Source of the DNA: Actinophytocola sp963840275
GTDB taxonomy: Bacteria; Actinomycetota; Actinomycetes; Mycobacteriales; Pseudonocardiaceae
Reading direction: 5' to 3'
Assembly: GCA_963840275.1 (NCBI GenBank)
Contig: CAWIYK010000003.1
Span: 62,001-126,000, forward strand
Length of the DNA: 64,000 nucleotides
This document shows positions 11,034-20,589 of this stretch, one piece after another (the first letter of the stretch is position 1; each line of letters opens with the position of its first letter). Under the pieces are notes generated by a model. The model was not told where the DNA came from. It was given only the letters and a program-made list of their open reading frames with translations, and ran no database searches. A program made the translations under genes and the position numbers.

Positions 11034-11782
11034 CCGACCCGAGTGCGACCCACTCGCACGAGCATCCCCACGACCACCCGCACGACCACCCGCACGCGCC
11101 CGACCGGACCGTGCTGCTCGAACAGAAGGTGTTGGCCCGCAACGACGATCTCGCCGAACGCAACCGGACCTGGCTCACCGCCCGCGACATCCTGGCCGTG
11201 AACCTGATGAGCTCGCCGGGTTCTGGCAAGACGACGCTGCTGGAACGCAGCATCCGTGAGCTGGGCGCCGACGTGCCGCTGTCGGTGGTGGAAGGCGACC
11301 AGGAGACGATGTTCGACGCGGAGCGGATCCGCGCCACCGGGGCCCGTGTCGTGCAGGTCAACACCGGTGCCGGCTGCCACCTCGACGCCGACATGCTCGC
11401 ACGGGCACTCGCCACGCTGGACCCGCCTCGGCGCTCGGTGGTGTTCATCGAGAACGTGGGCAACCTGGTGTGCCCCGCGTTGTTCGATCTCGGCGAGAAC
11501 AGCCGGGTGGTCATCATGTCCGTCACCGAGGGCGCCGACAAACCGCTCAAGTATCCGCACATGTTTCGCACGGCGGATGTGGTGCTGTTGAACAAGATGG
11601 ACTTGTTGCCCTATGTCGAGTTCAGTATGGAGAGATTCGCGAGTTCGGTGAATCAGATAAACCCGCGCGCGCGGGTCATCGAGGTTTCGGCGACCCGGGG
11701 CGACGGTATTCCCGAGTGGTACGGCTGGCTGCGCTCGCGCGCCGGTGATCGCGTCGTGAGCGCGTCGGAAAGCCGGCCCTGA
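10988..11782 (+). CDS. hypB: HypB, nickel-binding GTPase
   Basis: The 264-residue SIMIBI-class GTPase has MCATCGC at the N-terminus (the high-affinity nickel motif resembles CxxCGC). A His-rich segment HSHEHPHDHPHDHPHAPD follows, then the P-loop SSPGSGKTTLLE, the metal switch TGAGCHLDADM and NKMD. The His-rich run suggests nickel storage besides delivery. ATG 10988 overlaps hypA, giving tight coupling with its partner. Confidence 0.97.
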   Translation: MCATCGCSDDAGVRVTDPSATHSHEHPHDHPHDHPHAPDRTVLLEQKVLARNDDLAERNRTWLTARDILAVNLMSSPGSGKTTLLERSIRELGADVPLSVVEGDQETMFDAERIRATGARVVQVNTGAGCHLDADMLARALATLDPPRRSVVFIENVGNLVCPALFDLGENSRVVIMSVTEGADKPLKYPHMFRTADVVLLNKMDLLPYVEFSMERFASSVNQINPRARVIEVSATRGDGIPEWYGWLRSRAGDRVVSASESRP

Positions 11783-11797
11783 ACGGAAGAAGTTCCG

Positions 11798-12184
11798 ATG
11801 AGCAAAGAAGAGAACGCCGACCACGGCTGGGCGCCGGACGTCGGTACCGGTGGCAGCGAACGCGCGACCGAGGCGAACAAGAAGGCGTTCGGCGAGCCGC
11901 CGGACGACAAGGGGCCCGGCCGCGAGATCTCCGAGGAAGAGAAATCCGGCGTCGGCCCGACCGACACGACCGCCGCCACTCCGCTGGGGGTCGGTGAAAG
12001 CACGACCAAACGTGCCGAGGAGTACGGCGCCGAGGGCGAGGAAGGCCGGCACACGATAGGCACCAAGGGTGAGTCGGAGCGGCCGTACGGCACGTCGGAC
12101 CCGGAGAACGCCACGGGCGTCGACCCGCAGGACCCCATCGACGACGAGAGCCCCACGATGCCGCCGGGCGACCAGGGCGGCTGA
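11798..12184 (+). CDS. Small acidic, probably disordered protein in the hyp operon
   Basis: The 128-residue protein is rich in Glu, Asp, Gly, Thr and Pro and has almost no hydrophobic core, Cys or transmembrane segment. A conserved-looking stretch is TPLGVGESTTKRAEEYG, followed by GTKGESERPYGTSD. ATG is preceded by GGAAGAAGTT. It sits 15 bases after hypB and 8 before hypF, so it is co-expressed with the maturation genes. I recognise this as a recurring actinobacterial small-protein style but know no function. Confidence 0.75.
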   Translation: MSKEENADHGWAPDVGTGGSERATEANKKAFGEPPDDKGPGREISEEEKSGVGPTDTTAATPLGVGESTTKRAEEYGAEGEEGRHTIGTKGESERPYGTSDPENATGVDPQDPIDDESPTMPPGDQGG

Positions 12185-12191
12185 GCACCAG

Positions 12192-14486
12192 GTGTCCCGG
12201 GTCGGCCATCCGCGTTTCCCCGCGGCCTCGTCGTGGCACGAGCGCGTCCGGCGGAACGTCCGGATCGAGGGAGCCGTCCAGGGCGTCGGCTTCCGGCCGT
12301 TCGTCTACGGCCTCGCCATTCGGATCGGGGTGGGCGGCCGGGTCGGGAACGATGTCGACGGCGTGTTCGTCGAGGTCGAGGGAACGCACGCGCAGGTCGA
12401 GGAGTTTCTCGCGGCACTGGTCGAGCATCCGCCGCCGCTCGCCGAGATCGAGACGGTCACGGCCACCGCCGGGGTGCCGACCGGCGCCGCCGACTTCGAG
12501 ATCGTCGCGAGCGAGGCCGCCGGGCCGCGGAACACGCTCGTGTCCGCGGACAGCGCGACCTGCGACGACTGTCTCCGGGAGCTCGCGGACCCGGCCGACC
12601 GCCGGTTCGGCTACCCGTTCATCAACTGCACCAACTGCGGGCCGCGGTTCACCATCGTGCGTGACGTGCCCTACGACCGGCCGCTGACGACCATGGCGGG
12701 GTTCGCGATGTGCGAGCGGTGCGCCGTCGAGTATCACGACCCGACCGACCGCCGCTTCCACGCACAGCCGACCTGCTGCGCGGAGTGCGGGCCCCGCCTC
12801 GAACTCATCGGCGACGGTGACCCGATCGCCGACGCCGCGACGCTGCTGCGCGCCGGGAAGGTGTTGGCGCTCAAGGGTATCGGTGGCTACCACCTCGCCG
12901 TCCTTGCTGCGCACGAGGGCGCGGCGTCGGCCCTGCGGCAGCGTAAACACCGCGAGGACAAGCCATTCGCCGTCATGGTGTCCGATGTGGACACCGCACG
13001 AGAGATCTGTGAGGTCGACCCGGTGGCGGTCGAGCTGCTCACCGGCAGGCGCCGGCCGATCGTGCTTCTGGCTCGCCGTGCGGGGAACGCGACGGTCGCG
13101 CCGTCGGTGGCGCCCGCCAACCGCCAGCTGGGAGTCATGCTGCCCTACAGCCCGCTGCACCACCTGCTGCTGCGCGCGGTCGGCGAACCGATCGTGCTCA
13201 CCAGCGGCAACGTCTCCGACGAGCCGATCGCCTACCGGGACGACGACGCGCGGCAGCGGCTGGCCGGCATCGCCGACGCGTTCCTCACCCACGACCGGCC
13301 CATCCACGTCCGCACCGACGACTCGGTCGTGCGGCCGTTCCGTGGGCGTGCGTCGGTGCTGCGCCGGTCCCGCGGCTACGTGCCGGAGCCGGTCGCGCTG
13401 CGCCGGGCCGCGCCACGGCCGATCCTCGCCTGCGGCGCCGAGCTGAAGAACACCTTCTGCCTCGCGAAGGGCCGGCACGCGTTCGTGTCGCACCACATCG
13501 GTGACCTGGAGAACTACGAGACACTCCGGTCCTACACCGAGGGCATCGAGCACTTCGGCAGGCTGTTCGACATCGACCCGGTGCTCGTCGCCCACGACCA
13601 GCACCCGGAGTACCTGTCCACGAAGCACGCCATGGCGATGGAGGGGCCGGACGTCGAGCTGGTCGGAGTGCAGCACCACCACGCGCACATCGCCGCGTGC
13701 CTCGCCGACAACGGCGAGTCGGGACCGGTGATCGGGGTGGCCTTCGACGGGCTCGGCTACGGCACCGACGGCACGATCTGGGGTGGCGAGTTCCTGCTCG
13801 CCGACCTGGCCGGGTTCGAACGGGTCGGCCACCTCGCGCCGGTCCCCCTGCCCGGCGGCACGGCGGCCATCAGGCAACCGTGGCGCATGGCCGCCGCCTA
13901 CCTCGACGCGGCCTATGCGGGCGCGCCGCCGGCGGACCTGGACGTCCTGCGGCGCAACGAGTCCCGCTGGACCGATGTGCTGGCCGTCGCCCGCACCGGG
14001 ACGAACTCGCCGCCGACCTCCAGCGCTGGCAGGCTGTTCGACGCCGTGTCGGCCCTGCTCGGCCTGCGCGACACGATCAACTACGAGGGACAGGCGGCGG
14101 TCGAGCTGGAGCAGCTCGCGGATCCGGCAGAGCGAGGCGGCTACCTGGCGGCCGTCGGGGACACCGTGACGGGCGCGGACCTGGTGCGTGCGGCGGCCGA
14201 GGAACTGCGCGCCGGAGTGGCGCCGGAGCTCATCGCGGCCCGCTTCCACAACGGCGTCGTCGACGCGATCGTGCGCATGTGCGTGCGGCTGCGCGACACC
14301 ACGGGCGTCGCGACCGTCGCGCTGTCCGGCGGGGTGTTCCAGAACCTGTTGCTGCTCAACGGATGCGTGGACCGGCTGACCGCCACCGGCTTCACGGTGC
14401 TCACCCACCGCAGGGTCCCCACGAACGACGGTGGGATCAGCCTCGGACAAGCCGCGGTGGCCGCGGCGCGGGACCGCCACAGGTGA
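12192..14486 (+). CDS. hypF: HypF carbamoyltransferase
   Basis: This 764-residue enzyme transfers the carbamoyl group of carbamoyl phosphate to HypE. Domains in order are acylphosphatase (about 18-107, RIEGAVQGVGFRPFVYG), two zinc fingers (about 120-205: CDDCLREL, CTNCGPRF, CERCAVEY, CCAECGP), a YrdC-like domain (about 215-395, LKGIGGYHLA, KHREDKPFAVM) and a Kae1-like domain (about 410-764, QHHHAHIAACLADNG, GVAFDGLGYGTDGTIWGGEF, LSGGVFQNL). GTG 12192 is the first start giving normal length; the frame is open further upstream inside the previous gene. The 3' end overlaps the convergent MFS gene by 50 bases. Confidence 0.96.
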   Translation: MSRVGHPRFPAASSWHERVRRNVRIEGAVQGVGFRPFVYGLAIRIGVGGRVGNDVDGVFVEVEGTHAQVEEFLAALVEHPPPLAEIETVTATAGVPTGAADFEIVASEAAGPRNTLVSADSATCDDCLRELADPADRRFGYPFINCTNCGPRFTIVRDVPYDRPLTTMAGFAMCERCAVEYHDPTDRRFHAQPTCCAECGPRLELIGDGDPIADAATLLRAGKVLALKGIGGYHLAVLAAHEGAASALRQRKHREDKPFAVMVSDVDTAREICEVDPVAVELLTGRRRPIVLLARRAGNATVAPSVAPANRQLGVMLPYSPLHHLLLRAVGEPIVLTSGNVSDEPIAYRDDDARQRLAGIADAFLTHDRPIHVRTDDSVVRPFRGRASVLRRSRGYVPEPVALRRAAPRPILACGAELKNTFCLAKGRHAFVSHHIGDLENYETLRSYTEGIEHFGRLFDIDPVLVAHDQHPEYLSTKHAMAMEGPDVELVGVQHHHAHIAACLADNGESGPVIGVAFDGLGYGTDGTIWGGEFLLADLAGFERVGHLAPVPLPGGTAAIRQPWRMAAAYLDAAYAGAPPADLDVLRRNESRWTDVLAVARTGTNSPPTSSAGRLFDAVSALLGLRDTINYEGQAAVELEQLADPAERGGYLAAVGDTVTGADLVRAAAEELRAGVAPELIAARFHNGVVDAIVRMCVRLRDTTGVATVALSGGVFQNLLLLNGCVDRLTATGFTVLTHRRVPTNDGGISLGQAAVAAARDRHR
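12980..12992 (-). repeat. 13-bp palindromic word, copy 3
   Basis: GTCCACATCGGAC on the minus strand, inside hypF. Confidence 0.75.
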
Positions 14487-15711
14487 TGTCCGCGCTCGTG
14501 CCTACGGCGATCACATCGGGGTCGTCGGCGGGCCACAGCCGGGCGGCGAACGCGGTGGCCGCCGCGGTGAGCACGCCGAGGACGACCAGGGTGGCGGCCA
14601 TGCTGGTGGTCGTCGCGAGCCAGCCGGCCAGCGGATAGCAGAGCAGCCAGCAGGCGTGGGACAGCGAGAAGTCGGCGGCGAACAGCGCAGGTAGGTCGGC
14701 CGGGTGCGCGGAGCGCCGCAGGAGCCGGCCACCGGGAGTCAGCACGAGTGAGCCGCCCGCTCCGACCAGGGCCCACAGCGCCAGCAGGGCGGGCCAGCGC
14801 CCGTCGCCGAACAGGACGGTCACCGGGACGGCGACGAACAGGGCGCCCGCCAGCAGCACGGACGCGCGCAGCATCACCGTCCGGTCCGGGTGCCGGTCGA
14901 GGATCCGAGGGAGCGCCAAGGCGGCGACCAGCGAGCCGAGCCCGTTGGCGGCGAGGGCGAGCGCCACGGCGGTCTCGTCGCGGCCGAGCAGGTCGCGGAC
15001 GTAACCGACCGTGTTGACGAGCACCATCGACCCGGCCGCCGCCACCGCGAGATGCACCGCGAGCAAACCCCGCAGCCGCGGCGTGTTCAGGTAGATGCGG
15101 ACGCCCTGGGTGGTCGCGGCGAGAGCGCGGCCCGACGCCGGCGCGGCGGGCAACACGGCCGACACCACCAGGAACGCCGAGGCGGCGAAGCCGATCGAGG
15201 TGCCGACGAACAGCAGGTCGTAGCCGACCACGACCAACACCGCGGCGGCGAGCAGCGGGCTGAGGAGACTCTCCAGGTCGTAGGCCAGCCGCGACAGGCT
15301 CAGGGCGCGGGTGTAGTCGCGTTCGTCGGTGAGGATGCGGGGGACGGTGGCCTGGAAGGTCGGCGTGAACGCGGCCGACGCGGCCTGCAGCAAGAAGATC
15401 AGCAGGTAGACCTGCCAGATCTGGTCCACCCACGGCAGTGCCAGCGCGATCCCGGCCCGGACCAGGTCCAGCCCCACGAGCAACACCTTGCGGGACACGC
15501 GGACGGCCAGCGCGCCGGCCAACGGGCCGACGCCGACGTAGGCGATCATCTTGATCGCGAGCGCCGTACCCAGCACGGCGCCGGCGTCGGCGCCCGCGAG
15601 GTCGTAGGCGAGCAGCCCGAGCGCGACCGTGGCCAGACCGGTGCCGGTCAACGCGATCACCTGGGCGGTGAACAACCGGCGGTAGGCGTGGTTGGCCAGC
15701 ACGGCGAGCAT
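14437..15711 (-). CDS. MFS transporter
   Basis: The protein (about 424 residues) has about 11-12 hydrophobic segments and the EntS/MFS_3-like layout, with a cytosolic loop VSRKVLLVGLDLVRAG after helix 2-3. The start is uncertain. ATG 15711 (MLAVLANHAYRRLF) has GGTGG just upstream and gives a normal N-terminus; ATG 15732 and 15747 are in frame. The substrate is unknown. Its place beside hypF makes nickel or metal movement worth considering, but the family mostly exports drugs or siderophores. Confidence 0.85.
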   Translation of the reverse strand: MLAVLANHAYRRLFTAQVIALTGTGLATVALGLLAYDLAGADAGAVLGTALAIKMIAYVGVGPLAGALAVRVSRKVLLVGLDLVRAGIALALPWVDQIWQVYLLIFLLQAASAAFTPTFQATVPRILTDERDYTRALSLSRLAYDLESLLSPLLAAAVLVVVGYDLLFVGTSIGFAASAFLVVSAVLPAAPASGRALAATTQGVRIYLNTPRLRGLLAVHLAVAAAGSMVLVNTVGYVRDLLGRDETAVALALAANGLGSLVAALALPRILDRHPDRTVMLRASVLLAGALFVAVPVTVLFGDGRWPALLALWALVGAGGSLVLTPGGRLLRRSAHPADLPALFAADFSLSHACWLLCYPLAGWLATTTSMAATLVVLGVLTAAATAFAARLWPADDPDVIAVGTSADITCGGPAPRPPRLVRG

Positions 15712-15799
15712 GAGGCCACCATATGTGCTCATGTACGCACGCGACAACGCGGCAACAACACATGTCTGGCAGTAGCGGCGGCGGTCCCCGGCTGCCTAC

Positions 15800-16998
15800 C
15801 TACCCGATTGTCGCGGCGGGGCTTGGTGGTGGCGACAGCAGCGGCGCCAGACTTGGCGACGAGGGGTCGCTGAACGTCGTGCCCTCGACATTGATCTCGT
15901 CGGCGAAGGTGGCTTTCCGGAAGTCGGCGTCCGCGTTGAACGTGGCCGATCCGAAGTTGACGTCTCCCGTGAAGGTAGCGGACGAGAAATCGACCTTGCC
16001 CGCGAAACTGGCTTCCAGGAAGTCGCTATTGCTGGAGAAGGTGGCAGATTCGAAGGTCGTCCTGCCGGAGAAGACGGTCGACCAGAACATGACGAACCGT
16101 TTGAAGGTGGCCGACTCGAAGGAGGTGCTGCTGGCGAAGGTCGTCCTGTCGAAGTGAGGTCGGCCTTGCCGGTGAAGGTCGCCGACTCGAAGCCGGCGGT
16201 TCGCATCCGGCATCCCCCGAGGCTGAAGTTGATGAGCGCGGCGCCGCTGAGGTTGATGTCGATGTCTGCCCAGAACGCCTCGCGTGGCTGGTCGAGGAGG
16301 GCGATTTCGAAATCCTCGGAGCTGAATATGTCGAACGTCGGGCGAAGGTGCTCGCGCAGCAGGGATTGCGCGGCCAACCGGACCTCACGTTCCTGGATGC
16401 GTTGCTGGTGGAGCAGCACCTGCGCCTCGTCGGCGGTGTCGCCGGGCGGTGCTCCGGGCAGCGAGTAGGGCATGCGCAGGTAGGCGCACAACACGTTGAC
16501 GATGGTCTGCCGCTGCTCGACGTGGTCCTGGGCGAGACGCTCCAGCGCGTACAACCCGCCGAGCCGGACGGGGGCCTTGTCCGAGCCGAGCTGTTCGACG
16601 GCCCTCGTGTACCCGTCGGTGATCCGCCGGGCGGCCGCGTCGTGTTCGGTGGCGGCCGAGGTGTGTTCCTGCAGCGCGTAGGCGCGGGCGACGGCGGCCT
16701 GGTCCTCCTGCTTCTGTTGCAGCCCGATCTCGGTTGACTTCTGCCGCCGCCAGGCCAGAAACAGCGCGAAGAGCCCGCCGGCGCCCAGGCCGATGCTCAG
16801 CCCGGTACGCAGCGCGTCGAAGCGCGCCGTCACCAGCTCCGCACCCGACAGCCCGCGGGTACCGGCCCACCACAGCAACACCACCAGCGACACGGTGATC
16901 ACGGCGATCACCGAGGCCACCGTGGCCACCACGCGCCCGGACAGCGGATGCATCGGCGGGTTCGACGGGCTCGGCTGCGGTATGGGAGAACTCGTCAC
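15800..16998 (-). pseudogene. Membrane-anchored pentapeptide-repeat protein, broken by a frameshift
   Basis: The N-terminal 280 residues read normally: a proline-rich start, two transmembrane segments (about 22-45 and 65-85), a helical middle (TRAVEQLGSDKAPVRLGGLYALERLAQD) and the first pentapeptide units (ALINFSLGGCR, TAGFESATFTGKADL). Near 16155 the frame changes. The repeat then continues for about 115 residues in another frame (TTFASSTSFESATF, TTFESATFSSNSDF, VDFSSATFTGDVNF), ending at 15800. Adding one base near GACCTCACTTC would restore one protein of about 400 residues. It is either a recent loss or a sequencing error. Confidence 0.85.
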
Positions 16999-17110
16999 AT
17001 CCTGCTCATCGATCCATTGCCCCTGACCGTTGCCGAACTTCCCGTTCGGGCACTGGACGTTGCTCCGCTACGTTGAACCGGAAAGCCTGGATCACGTTGC
17101 GAGGTGTGCC

Positions 17111-17665
17111 TTGGATTCTCACCCCGACCGTCCTCGACAAGCTGAACCGCAGCCGCCGCCGTCGGTTCGTCGTCTTGGTGCGGGGTTGAAGTGGCTCGTG
17201 GGCAAGCTGGCGGGCGCGCTCGTCGGGGTCGCGTTCCTCAGCGTGGCCACGCACACGCTGACGGCGGTGGGTGGTTGGCAGACCTCGCTGCGCGTCGGCG
17301 CGGTGACCGTCGTGCCGTTGTTCGTCCTGCTTCAGCTCGGGCCTCGGGTTACCTCCGGTCTGGCGAAAGCGTCCCCGGTGGCCACGTATCTTCGCCTGAA
17401 GATCGCGGGACTCGTGTTCATCGGCCTGCTGTTGCTTCCCCTGGCTTTCACGTGGACCGGGAATTCGAGAGCCTGCTACCACGCCTCCGCCGGCGGCGCG
17501 GCGGGACTGGTGCTCGGGTTCGTGGCCTTCTACGTCTTCGTGCGGACCGACCGGCGCAACCTCGACTGGATGACCAACCATCGCCTCGGGTGGCGGTTCT
17601 TCTACCGCGCCACGGCTTCGGTCTTCGTCATGCTGGGCGCGGCCGTCGGGCTCGCCCTCGTGTGA
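17111..17665 (+). CDS. Small integral membrane protein, unknown function
   Basis: The 184-residue protein has a short basic and proline-rich N-terminus followed by about four transmembrane segments (KLAGALVGVAFLSVATHTL, VGAVTVVPLFVLLQLG, IAGLVFIGLLLLPLAF, GAAGLVLGFVAFYVFV) and a last hydrophobic stretch at the C-terminus. TTG 17111 is chosen because GAGGTG lies 7 bases upstream; the frame is open back to TTG 17030. It is divergent from the broken pentapeptide gene. No known family was recognised. Confidence 0.65.
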   Translation: MDSHPDRPRQAEPQPPPSVRRLGAGLKWLVGKLAGALVGVAFLSVATHTLTAVGGWQTSLRVGAVTVVPLFVLLQLGPRVTSGLAKASPVATYLRLKIAGLVFIGLLLLPLAFTWTGNSRACYHASAGGAAGLVLGFVAFYVFVRTDRRNLDWMTNHRLGWRFFYRATASVFVMLGAAVGLALV

Positions 17666-17701
17666 AACACCGTGTCGATGTGGGGTCGTCCCGTTCGACG
17701 C

Positions 17702-18238
17702 ATGGGTATGACTGACACCATCACAGAGCCGATCTCGACGACCAACCTCGACCCGTCCGGGTCCGCGGAACTGCCGTGGAGCCGCCCGCGCGACGTCCTC
17801 GCCAGCGACTCGCCCACGGCCGACCTGACGTTCTTCGTGGCGACCGTGCGGCCGAACGGACGGCCGCACTCCGCGGGCGTCGGGGCCACGTGGGTGGACG
17901 ACGCGCTGTACTTCACCAGCGGCCCGGGTACCCGCAGGGCACGCAACCTGGCGGCGAACCCCGCGTGCAGCATCTCGGTGCGCCTGCGCACCATCGACCT
18001 GGTGTTGGAAGGCGAGGCCCACCGGGTCACGGACTCGTCCACTTTGGAGCGGGTGGCGGCCGTCTACCGCACGGGCGGCTGGCCGGCCTCGGTGGCGGAC
18101 GACGCGCTCACGGCGCCCTACAGCGCGCCGAGCGCGGGCCCCGCACCCTGGCACCTGTACCGCCTCACCCTGCACACCGCCTTCGGCGTCGCCTCCGCCG
18201 AACCGCACGGCGCCACCCGCTGGGACTTCGCCCACTGA
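17702..18238 (+). CDS. Pyridoxamine 5'-phosphate oxidase-fold protein
   Basis: The protein (about 178 residues) has the split-barrel flavin-binding pattern: LASDSPTADLTFFVATVRPNGRPHSAGVGATWVDD (in parts), ALYFTSGPGTRRARNLAANPACSISV and a C-terminal PWHLYRLTLHTAFGV. Such proteins bind FMN, F420 or heme; the type cannot be set here. Two starts are possible, ATG 17702 (MGMTD) and ATG 17708; neither has a ribosome site, suggesting leaderless mRNA. It converges on the DUF4349 gene with a 15-base gap. Confidence 0.85.
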   Translation: MGMTDTITEPISTTNLDPSGSAELPWSRPRDVLASDSPTADLTFFVATVRPNGRPHSAGVGATWVDDALYFTSGPGTRRARNLAANPACSISVRLRTIDLVLEGEAHRVTDSSTLERVAAVYRTGGWPASVADDALTAPYSAPSAGPAPWHLYRLTLHTAFGVASAEPHGATRWDFAH

Positions 18239-18253
18239 CGCCGGCCGGCGCGC

Positions 18254-19135
18254 TCAGGGCTGCTGAACCGCCGGCGCCGCAGTCCGGCGCCGGCGCCACC
18301 AGCGAACCGCCGGCACGGCCGGCACCGCGAGCACGAGCAGGAACGGCAGCACGGCACCGATCACCCGCAGCGTCACGGCCGCGGCGTCGAGGAACGCGCC
18401 CCAGCCGTCGGACAGGCCGGCGAGGAAGCCGCCCGACTCGTCCTGCTCCCGCGCGGGCACCGCGTCGGACTTGCCGACCCTGATGGTCACCGTGGACATC
18501 GCCACCTGACCGGCCAGCGCCTGCCGGCGTTGTTCGAGCGACTCGAGGTCCGCCTCGCGGGTCGTCACCTCCTGCTCGATCCGCACGATCTCGTCCACCG
18601 TGGTCGCCCTGGCCAGCAGCACCCGCACCCGGTCCACGCTGGTCCGCTGGGTGGCGATCCGGCTGTCCAGGTCGACCACCTGCTCGGTGACGTCCTCGGC
18701 GGACTGGTCCCGGGAGATCACCTCGCCCAGCCCGGACAGCTCGTCGAGCGCCCGGTCGAACCGGTCCGAGGGAATGCGCAGCGTGAGCGTCGCGGACTCC
18801 TCCCGGACCTCCTCCTGGCCGGCGTAGCCACCCTCGGTGGTCGCGATGTCACGCGCCTTGTCGACGGTCTTGCCGACGTCGCCGGCCGTCAGCTCGATGG
18901 TCGCCGTGCGCACCAGCGTCCGGTCCACTCCCGGCTGGCTGATGTCCTGCTTTCCCACCGCACCGGGCTTCTCGCCCTGATCGGACGACTCCGACTCACC
19001 GGCGCCGCCCGCGCTGTCCGCCTCGTACGGCACTGCCGCGCTGTCCGCCGAGCCACCGGAGCTGTCCGTGCATGCCGTGGCGAGGCCGGTCGCGAGGCCT
19101 AACACGAGCGCGACGCCGACGAATCTGCCGTTCAT
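18254..19135 (-). CDS. DUF4349 lipoprotein
   Basis: The 293-residue exported protein has a signal peptide with lipobox-like LATACT (Cys22). Next come a Ser/Gly/Glu-rich linker, then the DUF4349 core: RTATIELTAGDVGKTVDKA, GGYAGQEEV, TLRIPSDRFDRALDEL. A coiled-coil (about 165-225, VVDLDSRIATQRTSVDRVRVLLARA, read in parts) and a C-terminal transmembrane helix followed by WWRRRR complete it. It would sit on the outer face of the membrane, anchored at both ends. The ATG follows GGGGAGA. Function is unknown; relatives are often linked to envelope stress. Confidence 0.87.
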   Translation of the reverse strand: MNGRFVGVALVLGLATGLATACTDSSGGSADSAAVPYEADSAGGAGESESSDQGEKPGAVGKQDISQPGVDRTLVRTATIELTAGDVGKTVDKARDIATTEGGYAGQEEVREESATLTLRIPSDRFDRALDELSGLGEVISRDQSAEDVTEQVVDLDSRIATQRTSVDRVRVLLARATTVDEIVRIEQEVTTREADLESLEQRRQALAGQVAMSTVTIRVGKSDAVPAREQDESGGFLAGLSDGWGAFLDAAAVTLRVIGAVLPFLLVLAVPAVPAVRWWRRRRTAAPAVQQP

Positions 19136-19209
19136 AGGTTCTCCCCAATTGTCGTGTGGTGCCCGGAAGACGGAGGAACGGCCGGTGCCCGTTGTCCGGC
19201 CCTTGGTCA

Positions 19210-19227
19210 CGAGTCGGAATCGACTCG
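19210..19227. promoter_or_regulatory. Inverted repeat between divergent DUF4349 and reductase genes
   Basis: CGAGTCG (19210-19216) and CGACTCG (19221-19227) are separated by GAAT. It lies in the 194-base divergent promoter region 19136-19329 and could be an operator for either gene. No regulator gene is adjacent. Confidence 0.35.
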
Positions 19228-19329
19228 CACCGCCGCGACCGGCGCCGTCGCGCACGGGAGGAGCTGCGAGCGTGGGCGTTCGGCGAGAATGGTGAAGGAT
19301 CGACGACAGGTGACCGAGGTGGAGGTCTC

Positions 19330-20520
19330 GTGAGATATGTGCTCGTGGGTGGCGGCGTCGCGTCGGCGGCCACCGCCGCAGGCCTCCGCAAGCGGGGGTT
19401 CGACGGCGCGGTGGTGATCGTCGCCGACGAGGCCGAGCCGCCCTACGAGCGGCCACCGCTGTCCAAGGACTTCCTCGCCGGCACCGAGGTCGTGCCGTCG
19501 CGGGCCCCGTCGTGGTACGCCGACAACGATGTCGAGCTGCGCCTCGGCACCCGGGCGGCCGCGCTGGACCTCGGCGCTCGGACGGTGCGGTTCGCGGACG
19601 GCGACGACCTCGGCTACGACGCGCTGGTGCTCGCCACCGGGCTGCGGCCGCGCAGGCTGCCGGGGTTCGACGGCGAGCGGATCCACCACCTGCGCACGAC
19701 CGCCGACGCCCGCGCGCTGCGTGCCGAGCTGGCCGACGCGCAGCGTCTGGTGATCCTCGGCGCCGGGTTCATCGGCTGCGAGGTCGCGTCGTCGGCCGTG
19801 GCGCTGGGCAAGCAGGTGACGATCTTCGAGCCGGAGCGGGCGCCGCTGGCCAGGGCGCTCGGCGCGCGGATCGGCGGCGTGCTGCTGGACATCCACCGGG
19901 GACGCGGCGTCGAGATCCGGGCGGGGGAGTACGTCGAGTCGATGAGCCGCACCGCTGCCGGGCTCGTGCTCACGTCCAACCTCGGGCACACCGTCGAGTG
20001 CGACCTGGTGCTGGTCGGGGTCGGCGCGCGGCCCAACCTGGAGCTGGCCGCCGAGGCGGGGATCGACACCGGCGACGGCATCCTGGTCGACGAGTACGGC
20101 CGGACCTCCGCGCCGGACGTGTATGCCCTCGGCGACGTCGCCGCGCAGGTGCACCACGGCACGCGGGTCCGCGTCGAGCACCACGACAACGCGCTGCGGC
20201 AGGGCAGGGCGGTGGCCGCGAACCTGACGGGCGGAATGGTGCCGCACACCGACGCGCACTGGTTCTGGTCCGACCAGTACGACCACAAGCTCCAGTCGGT
20301 CGGCCGCGCACGCGACCTCGACGACCTCGTCGTCCGCGGTTCGGTCGAGGAGCAGCGGTTCGCCGCGTTCTCGGTCACCGACGGCCGGATCGACGCGGTG
20401 ATCGCACTCAACCGGCCCGGTGACGTGCTGGCCGTGCGGCGCGTGCTGCACACCCCGCACGAGGTGACCGCCGACGCGCTGCGGGACGAGTCGGTGCCGC
20501 TCAAACAACTGCTCAGCTGA
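19330..20520 (+). CDS. Ferredoxin/rubredoxin reductase-type FAD flavoprotein
   Basis: The 396-residue protein has two Rossmann motifs, VLVGGGVASAATAAGL at the start (FAD) and VILGAGFIGCEVA about residue 145 (NAD(P)H). It also has YERPPLSKDFLAG, LATGLRPRRLPG, YALGDVA and a C-terminal dimerisation domain (HWFWSDQYDHKLQSVG). This is the layout of reductases that feed P450s or Rieske oxygenases. The GTG start at 19330 has GGAGG 4 bases upstream. No ferredoxin or oxygenase gene adjoins it, so the partner is elsewhere. Confidence 0.9.
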   Translation: MRYVLVGGGVASAATAAGLRKRGFDGAVVIVADEAEPPYERPPLSKDFLAGTEVVPSRAPSWYADNDVELRLGTRAAALDLGARTVRFADGDDLGYDALVLATGLRPRRLPGFDGERIHHLRTTADARALRAELADAQRLVILGAGFIGCEVASSAVALGKQVTIFEPERAPLARALGARIGGVLLDIHRGRGVEIRAGEYVESMSRTAAGLVLTSNLGHTVECDLVLVGVGARPNLELAAEAGIDTGDGILVDEYGRTSAPDVYALGDVAAQVHHGTRVRVEHHDNALRQGRAVAANLTGGMVPHTDAHWFWSDQYDHKLQSVGRARDLDDLVVRGSVEEQRFAAFSVTDGRIDAVIALNRPGDVLAVRRVLHTPHEVTADALRDESVPLKQLLS

Positions 20521-20589
20521 CAGCCGGGGATCTCCCAGAGCCGTGTCGTTGGGCTCATCGGCGGTGTGCGAAAGGACCGGTTGGCTCTC

